A DNA stretch of 64,000 nucleotides from Anaeramoeba flamelloides (lineage: Eukaryota; Metamonada; Anaeramoebidae), in assembly GCA_027625915.1 (NCBI GenBank), contig JANTQA010000063.1, positions 3,801,501 through 3,865,500 on the forward strand. The letters are read 5' to 3'. A model generated the notes under the pieces. That model made no database searches. It saw only the letters and a program-made list of their open reading frames with translations, and was not told the origin of the DNA. Below, in pieces: positions 56,552-64,000 of this stretch (the stretch's first letter is position 1; every line of letters starts with the position of its first letter). The position numbers and the translations under genes are program-made.

Positions 56552-57988
56552 ATGCTTTCAATTTCAAAAATTGCATTCAAGAAATCCCCACTTTCTTTGT
56601 CTTCCTATTTCAGCAACACCAAGCCAAGGTACAAATGCAGATCACATTATTTCGATTTCCAAGCAACCTCCCCAACGGATCCAAGGGTGTTAGACAAAAT
56701 GATGCCATATATGATCACAAAGCAAGGAAACGCACACAGCAAGACCCACATGCACGGATGGGAAGCCGAGGGTGGCGTTGAGGAGGCACGAGCACACGTG
56801 AGCGACCTCATTCATGCAGATCCAAAGGAAATTATTTTCACAAGCGGCGCAACAGAATCCAATAACATTGCCATCAAAGGCGTGATGAACTTTTTAAACC
56901 CAATGAAAAAGCATGTCATCACCTCGCAAATCGAGCACAAATGTGTCCTCGAGTCATGCAAGTTACTGGAATCGAAGGGATTCGATGTGACCTACTTGCC
57001 TGTCCAAAGCAATGGCATCATCGACATTGGTGAATTAAAGAAGGCAATCAGACCAGACACAGGCCTTGTCTCCATAATGGGTGTCAACAACGAAATCGGT
57101 GTTTTACAGCCCCTCAAAGAAATCGGGAATATTTGCCGATCAAACAAGATCAAATTCCATACAGATTGCGCCCAGATGTTTGGCAAATTGCCAATTGACG
57201 TCAATGACATGAAAATTGATTTGATGAGTATCTCGGGCCACAAAATCTACGGCCCCAAGGGAGTAGGTGCGCTGTATGTAAGAAGGAGACCCAGAGTAAG
57301 ACTCCTTGCATTGCAATCAGGTGGCGGGCAAGAACGTGGTATACGCTCCGGCACTTTGCCATCCCCAATCATTGTTGGGCTCGGGGAGGCTGCAAAAATT
57401 GCTAAAAGTGAAATGGAAAGAGACAACAAGAGGATCAAAAGATTGGCGGACAAATTAATCTCACAAGTGATGGAAAAAATTCCTTTAGTTCAACTAAATG
57501 GTGACAAAGAAAAAAGATACCATGGCTGTGTCAATCTTTCCTTTGCATTTGCAGAAGGGGAAAGTCTTTTAATGAATTTAAAAGATTTTGCTTTGTCTTC
57601 TGGTAGTGCTTGTACATCTGCTAGGTAAATGTTTTTTTTGATCTTTTTTTTCATAGATTTTTTTAATTTTCTTTTTGTTTTTTTCTTCTTGTTTCATCTT
57701 TCCTTCGTCTCTAAAATTCAACTTTTTATTTTTTCTTTTTCAATTTTCTTTGATTTTGTTTTGATTAGTCTGGAACCATCATATGTTTTAAGAGCGTTGG
57801 GCGTCTCTGATGAATATGCTCATTCAAGTCTGAGAATTGGCCTTGGAAGATTTACAACAGAAAAAGAAATTGACTTCTTTGTCGATACACTAGTGACAAG
57901 CGTTGAGAGACTCCGTGAAATGTCTCCTTTATACGACATGTATTTAGAAGGAGTTGATTTTACCAAAATTAATTGGTCACATGATTAA
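56552..57988 (+). CDS. NFS1: NFS1/IscS cysteine desulfurase
   Basis: PLP enzyme that takes sulfur from cysteine (to alanine) and passes it to the Fe-S scaffold ISCU. Exon 1 is 56552-57624 and exon 2 is 57769-57988, 430 aa. Donor AG|GTAAAT and acceptor TTAG|T restore [20 protein letters not shown] exactly as in IscS/NFS1. Landmarks: [55 protein letters not shown] (PLP lysine K231), [15 protein letters not shown], catalytic C354 in GSACTSA, and [18 protein letters not shown]. The first ~30 residues ([20 protein letters not shown]...) are basic, Ser-rich and lack acidic residues, as in a mitochondrial or hydrogenosomal presequence. Exon 1 is more GC-rich than its surroundings. An ISD11 partner is expected elsewhere in the genome. 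Confidence 0.97.
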
Positions 57989-60813
57989 TTTGACCATTTT
58001 CTTTGGCCTTTGATTTTTCTTCTTTAATACCTCGATTTTTTCTTTATTTATTTTTGAAAATATTTTTACATTTAGTCAAACTCTCGTTTTCTATTTGATT
58101 TTTTTTTTTTTTTTTTTTTGAATGTGTGTGTTTCTTTTTTTATAAAACATGTTAACACCCTTAATATGTGATTTTTAGAACACTCAATTTCTATTAACAA
58201 ATAGTTTCAATTCACAAATAGAAAAACCATTTTTTTTATTTTTTTTTTCCCTTATAAATCTGAGTAACAATAAAACTACAATTTTTTTCTTTCTTTTTGT
58301 CTTTTATTTATTTTTAACAAATAATTACTTTTTTTAATTTTCAATTTTTTCTTTTTTTGTGAAATGGATCAGAGAATTTTTTTGAACTTTAACTTTAAAA
58401 TTAGAAAAATAATCACTTTTTTTCTCTCTAGACATGTATTTTTCAAAAAAAAAAAAAATAATAAGAATTTTTGAGAAGAACAAAAGACTTTTTATACATT
58501 TTGGGTTTTTCTTTTTTTTTTTTAATAATAACAATACTTTATTATAACGTAGTTGTCATTGAAATGAAGTGGGAATCGGGTTTAGGTTTAAGGTCTTGTT
58601 ATTTTTCTTCTTGGCTCATCGATTTTCAACTCTATATAGATTTTAAAGGAGGGTTTTAAAAAAGAATTTTTTTAAATAGAGTTGTGGAAATCAGTAAATT
58701 GTATAATAATCTCAATATTTTTCTATTTTTTTTTTTTTTGGGGGGGGTGTTAAATAAGAATATAATGGTTAATATTACCATAAGAAAAAAGTTGTATTTT
58801 CCATTTCAAAAAATTCCAATGTGATTAAAAATTTGGAATAATTTATTTAAATGAGAAAAAGATAACACCGTTGTTTTTTGTATTCAAAAGATAATCGGAA
58901 CGGTTTATCATTTTTTTTTTGGAAAAATCCTGTTTAAAAAAATAATTATTTTTTTAATTTTATTTTTGTTTTTAAATTTTAGAGTTTGTTCAGGCTATTT
59001 ATTTGAATACAAAAAACATTAATTTGAATTTTAGTATTTGTATTATTTCAATATAATCTTAATTGGGTAATTCTAAAAAAAAAAAAAAAAGAATTTTTCA
59101 TTTTTGGTTGGGACTCATCGAGTGAAATGGTGTTTAATTGTATTTTTTATGGAATAAAGTGAATTATCCGAATTTTTGAATTTTGAATTTTGAGAACATT
59201 AGAGAAAAAAAAAATACTTTAATCGGGAACTGCATAACCTCTAAAAATAATCATCAAATCTTGATTTTGGAATTAAAAAAAAAAAAATAATTTTTCCGTT
59301 AATTTCGAAAATAATAATATTATTGATATTATTAATCATCAAGATTTGGATTTCAAGGTGAACCCAGAGTATTATAAAAATATGTTAAAACCTTTTAAAA
59401 AATTTCGGAATATAAGTTGAGGTATTTGAGAATTGCCATCATGTTCAGGCCAGTGCAGAGTCTTTAAAGAATTCGAAGGAATGGTGAAAAAATGAAGGTT
59501 TTAATCAATTCTTTTGTATCCTGAAAAACCAAAAGGTGTTTTTTTTTAATTTTTAAAATAAAAAAAAATTGATTAAATTGTCTTTTGAATTCTGGAAAAA
59601 CTAAAGGTAATTTTCTTGATGTTTTCGGTTCTATTCTGAAAATCTATTGATTTTCCAGAGAAACAGAAAAACCAAGATAAGCTAAAAACCAAACAAGAGG
59701 AATTAAAAATTCCTTAATTAATTTATAATAAAAGAAAAAAAAATAAATTTCCATCAAGAGATTGATATTTTTAAATCAAAATACAATTAATTACTTTATT
59801 TGTCAGCAGAAAGTGAGCCCAAAGTAATTCAGGGTTGAATCTTTTCATTTTGAAGTTTTAGGAATATTATTTTTTATAAATTTATTTCCCAAATAGTTTT
59901 ATCAAATATTATTCTCAGGTTAAGCTAAAACAAGGAATATTTGTTTAAAGATGAAGAAAGGGAATTGAAGAATTGAAATCAAAAAAAAATAACACATAGT
60001 TCTATTTAAGAGGTTAATATAACTATAAGTTTATCATTAATAAATTCCATTTCTATTTAACTAAATCAAATTACTGTTATCAGAATAATAAACTGGAAAT
60101 ATATTCACTTCATTTGAATTATCCTTTTTGAAATAGGGTTTTCAAATTACAACTCACTTCTTGGAAAAACTGGTTTGTCAAAGAAAAAAAAGGTAAAGGA
60201 AGAAAAAATTATTTCCAATTTGTGGAGAAAATACAAGTATTTCACAACTCAATTAAATTACTTCAAAATATCTACTATAACTATTGTTGAACTATAATTT
60301 TTAGATTGCCAAGTTAGACACATTGGTAAAATAAAAACCTTTTGGAAATTTTTAATTTCAAAGTCATTTAAAGAACCCTATTTCTTGTTTATATGCAATT
60401 TTCAGTATATTGATATGTTTCTTTTATTTCTCTATATCCCCAATACTTAAATCAAGAGTTAAATGTGTGTAATAGATAAAGTTAAAAACAATATTTTTGG
60501 AAATCGTCAAATTTGGTATTTTATTAATTTACACGACTCTCAAAGTAAACTTTTTTGAAAACATCTTTTTTTAGAAATTACAGAATTGGAAGATTGTTCG
60601 TTTTTCCTTTCACCACAATACAAAATTCAATTGTCTTATTCAAAGAAAAAAAAGAATGAAAGGAAATTATAACAAATATGAGAAGAAAATGTAGTTTTAA
60701 AAGAGTAGACCTTAAACAACACAGAAATTAGGAAAACACACTCATAAAGTAATTTAATCTCCAGAATTTATTTTTTTATTTTTATTGTTATTTTATTGGT
60801 TAATTAAATTTCA
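57989..60813. other. Intergenic 2.8-kb interval
   Basis: AT-rich, with poly-T runs and a G8 run near 58741. A weak, partial copy of the 32046/49669 MITE family is seen near 60081-60260 (ATATTCACTTCATTTGAATT, then CCTTTTTGAAATAGGGTTTT, then CAACTCACTTCTTGG). No gene was recognised. Confidence 0.45.
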
Positions 60814-61241
60814 ATGTCTGAGAATCACGAACTTTATCGAAAACTCAACAGTCAAATAAATGAAGAGAATTTCAAAGAAGCAATTAAAACATGCAACAAA
60901 TGTATGGTGTTATTTTTTGTTTATTTTTGGTTCGTTAGTCTCTCCGATCCCAATTCCTAATCTGGAATTTTTAATTTTTTTTCTTATTTTTTCAAAACAA
61001 AGTGATATCAAAAAAAACAAATGAATTTGAACCACTTCAATGTAAATTTTTGTGTAATTTGCACCTTTCAAAATTCCAGGAATGTATCAATTTAAGCAAT
61101 AATAATTCCATTATCAAAGAAAAAATGATTTTTGAGCTTGCTTATTGTTTTTATAGACTGAATAAAAATGAGCAGGCAATTAAATTGTTAAACAAGGTTA
61201 ATGAAGAGTCGATTGACATTCTTCATCTTCGCGCACAATTG
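60814..61241 (+). CDS. SRP72: SRP72, signal recognition particle subunit, 5' part
   Basis: First 109 codons of the 72-kDa protein of the signal recognition particle, which binds SRP RNA with SRP68. Exon 1 is 60814-60901 and exon 2 is 61003-61241; donor GTATGG, acceptor AAAG, phase 1. The protein starts MSENHELYRKLNSQINEENF, then KEAIKTCNK-LISKKTNEFE, LQCKFLCNLHLSKFQECINL, and FELAYCFYRLNKNEQAIKLL. This is the N-terminal TPR array of SRP72 (human FEKAYCEYRLNRIENALKTI). Exon 2 ends CAATTG|GTATGT, phase 0. No further exon was found before 64000, so at least 2.76 kb of intron would follow, or the gene is cut short. That stretch contains a long-armed inverted-repeat element. Confidence 0.85.
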
Positions 61242-64000
61242 GTATGTGATCCTTTTTTTTTTTTTTTTATTTTTTTTTTTTTCTTTTTCTTTTTTTAATT
61301 TACTTTTCTTTTTTTAATTTACTTTTTTTTGTTTTTTTTTTTTTTTTTTGTTTTGTTGATTAAATCCACTTTTTTTTGAACAAACACAATTTGCCATAGT
61401 CTGTTTATTTCTTTTTCAATTGGATAACAAATTGTTTCCCGATTGAATTTTCCTTTTCTTTTAAAAAATTTATTGTTTTTTTTTTTTAAAATCATTCCAA
61501 AAATTGAAAAATCAACCGTCTTAAAGTTCCTATAAAAAGTGGCAAACAACTTTAATAGAACAATTTTAAGAAGAACAATACAAACCTTTCACTTTTTGAA
61601 AATGTCTTTATTAAATTCAATGAGATCTCATTTTAGATCTCATTTTAAAAACCTTTTATGTTCTGAAGGTTAGTCTAATTATTTGATCAAAGACTGTTTC
61701 GCTCTTTATCTAATGAAAGGTATTTGTTTTCACATCAAAAAATATTTCAAAACTGAATTAAGATAGGTTTTATAATTTGATTTTTTTTCAAAAAAAAAAA
61801 AAAAAAAAGCTTAAGAAATTGTTATCAGATCTCAAAATTACAAACACAGATTAGATGTATGGTAGAAGATCGTTATTGTTGAAAAATTTTTTTCTGATTT
61901 TTTGAAATTACTTCATGTACCGAAATAAAAATTAAGCAAGACTAACAATTTGTTTCTTTTACTTTTGTTTATTCAATAAAAGAAAATAAACGTTGTGAAA
62001 AAAAAAAATGGTAAATATCAAAAAAGTGAGTAAACTTTTTTTGTCAAAAATTAAAAATTTAATTGTTTAGGTTAGTAAAACTGATAAAAATCACCAAGAA
62101 TTTTTTCAAGATAGTAAGAACCCAAATGGAGATTAAAACCTGTTAAGAAAAATGGTGTCTAACTTTGATTTTCTTCATTTTGATTTCATCAAGATCCTTC
62201 AAGTAGAATTCCTTAAAAAACAAATTCTATATTTTTGATAGACAAGAGTTACAAAAATAAGTAAAAAGTACATTTTTATATACCATTCATATCTTGTAAA
62301 TGACGACTTTCAGATATAACCCTTAATATTTAATTTGAATTATTTTGTGAGCACTTGAGAAAAACTCTATTCTTATTAAGGTAAAGCAATTGTGAAAATG
62401 ACCAATTTCCGATTTTTCGATTTTTCATTGTAAATCTTAATAGAACCTAAACACCTTTATTTTTTAAAAAATATCATTGAATATCAAGATTTAAGGATTT
62501 AAGATCCAAAGGAATGGATACAAAGTACAAAGTACCAAACTTATAAATACTTATTTTTCATATGACATCAAAAATGGCAAAGATAAAAAATAGTGATAAT
62601 TCTTCATTTTCAATTAAAGATTTAGTTATAAAATAAAGTATTTGATTTTTAAGGAATTCTACTTGAAGGATCTTGATGAAATCAAAATGAAGAAAATCAA
62701 AGTTAGACACCATTTTTCTTAACAGGTTTTAATCTCCATTTGGGTTCTTACTATCTTGAAAAAATTCTTGGTGATTTTTATCAGTTTTACTAACCTAAAC
62801 AATTAAATTTTTAATTTTTGACAAAAAAAGTGTACTCACTTTTTTGGCCATGTACCTTTTTTTTTTTCACAACGTTAATTTTCTTTTATTTCCAAAATCA
62901 TCAAATTTTATTTTTTTTTTTCTTTCTTATATCATTAATTTTCAGCAAATCAAAAAAAATCACAACAGTAACTAAAAATTTAAATAATTTTCTCTTTTAT
63001 TTCTTTAATTAGAACATTCCCAAAAAAATATATACATGTTGAGACTAGATTTGTTGAGTTTTTAAGATGCAAGTATTACTCTAAATGAAAACTTTTCTCT
63101 CGGAAAGTCAATATAATTCAGTGTTTAAATACATTTTTTTCTTTGAAATAGAGATATACTAGATCAAAAAGAATTCAATTTATTATTGTTTTGATAATGA
63201 ATTGAAAAATGTACATTAAATATGAACAATTAAATAAATTATTTTTTGGAAAAATTTTATTGTTTTTTAACCAAGAATTTGTCACAAAAAAAATTATCCT
63301 TATTTGAATAAGATCAATTTACTCAAGTCGCCTATTGGAGATATAAAAAAAAACTAAACTATATTTCAAAAATTTTGACCCAACTGAATTAATAAATTAA
63401 AAAACAAAAATTATTCTTTTAGTATTCAAGAATAACTAATTATTAAGTCTTATTAATAATTCACTTTTTAATTATTTAACTGCACATAAAACCTGATATT
63501 TTAAAAATTAAATCAAAATAAAATCAAAAACTAAAAAAAAAAATGAGTCATAATTTTTTAAATGAGCATTATGGATTTTCTATTACTCAACTTTTACTGA
63601 AAAAAGTTTAACAACAAGATTTTTTTGCTAACAAATATATGCATTTTAAAAGACATTACACAGTCTCACTTTTCTCAATGTTTATTGGTGTTTTTGAAGT
63701 CCTTGTTTTTTTCCAATTGATATTTTGCGAAAAAAAAAATTAGCAAAAAAGAAAAACAAGAAAAAGTAAAAAAAAAAAGAAGAAAAAGAAGAAGAAAATG
63801 TAAAACATAAAAATTGAAAATTTTTATTAGTTTGAATCAAAAATGAAACCTTCAAAAATTGAAAATATATTTTTGAATAAGAATATGGGAATAAACCCTC
63901 AAAACAACTTCCATTAACATTAATAAGTGATTAAATATTTATGAAAAAATAATTTACATTTTCAATTTTATACATTCTTGAAAATAACAATTTAATAGCA
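61242..64000. other. SRP72 intron or downstream DNA without exons
   Basis: Begins with the strong donor GTATGT and long T tracts. It contains the inverted-repeat element at 61976-62890. The rest is AT-rich, with no TPR-like or other coding exon recognised to the window end. Confidence 0.5.
61976..62890. mobile_element. Long-armed inverted-repeat element, 915 bp
   Basis: Left arm 61976-62220 and right arm 62646-62890 are inverted copies. The inner ~195 bp are essentially identical and the outer ~50 bp slightly diverged. The tips read AATAAAAGAAAAT(T/A)AACGTT and GTGAAAAAAAAAAA, then AAAAAAGTGAGT. The 425-bp centre has no recognised gene. Size and layout match the element at 37150-38014 and the outer arms share a TTGTGAAAAAAA start, but the centres do not look alike. 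Confidence 0.8.

Noticed and set aside
1-64000. tRNA, rRNA, spliceosomal RNA or CRISPR features
   Set aside because: No TTCGAATC-type tRNA arm, conserved snRNA core or regularly spaced repeat array was seen. Faint box-like sequences near 52910 were too weak to call.

Overview
The window is nuclear DNA of an AT-rich unicellular eukaryote. Non-coding DNA is extremely AT-rich and full of homopolymers. Genes are intron-containing with GTAAGT-like donors (GTAAGT, GTAAAT, GTATGT, GTAACT and similar) and T-rich acceptors. Every recognisable protein is eukaryotic, and long reading frames stay open under the standard code (stops seen are TAA and TAG). An ankyrin-like/BTB protein and a copine-like C2 protein fit amoeboid protists such as anaeramoebids or amoebozoans. 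That placement is an inference. No tRNA, rRNA, CRISPR or prokaryotic signal was seen.

Layout: copine-like C2 protein (-, 1.7-2.5 kb); a 1.2-kb TIR transposon copy; MOT1/BTAF1 (-, 5.4-14.8 kb, two exons around a 4.1-kb intron); RPL24 (+, 15.2-16.4 kb), divergent from MOT1; a PROPPIN (Atg18/WIPI family, +, 17.9-19.2 kb); GCN1 (-, 22.2-31.5 kb, 3002 aa); a 7-kb gene-poor interval with repeats and unidentified coding-like islands; an ankyrin-like/BTB protein (+, 38.5-41.2 kb); a second, intact copy of the 1.2-kb transposon next to a Tc1/mariner-type MITE (42.8-44.2 kb); PSF2/GINS2 (-, 46.0-48.0 kb), divergent from ORC2 (+, 48.3-52.2 kb); NFS1/IscS cysteine desulfurase (+, 56.6-58.0 kb); and the first two coding exons of SRP72 (+, from 60.8 kb), whose remainder is not visible before the window ends.

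Most genes are core housekeeping: transcription (MOT1), translation and its stress control (RPL24, GCN1), autophagy (PROPPIN), replication licensing and firing (ORC2, PSF2), Fe-S assembly (NFS1) and protein targeting (SRP72). ORC2 and PSF2 share a 343-bp divergent promoter. Exon joins were worked out by eye from splice signals, reading phase and remembered family sequences, without RNA evidence. In MOT1, RPL24, PROPPIN, GCN1, PSF2, NFS1 and SRP72 they give one continuous frame with the expected family motifs across every junction.

The most unusual signals are: a sharply GC-rich island confined to the conserved eEF3-like core of GCN1; a TIR element with arrays of ATCGCGAT-like subterminal motifs; two elements of about 0.9 kb with nearly identical 230-245-bp inverted arms; a roughly 200-residue acidic Ser/Asp/Glu insertion inside the AAA+-like part of ORC2; and a copine-like C2 domain lacking the usual calcium-binding Asp residues.
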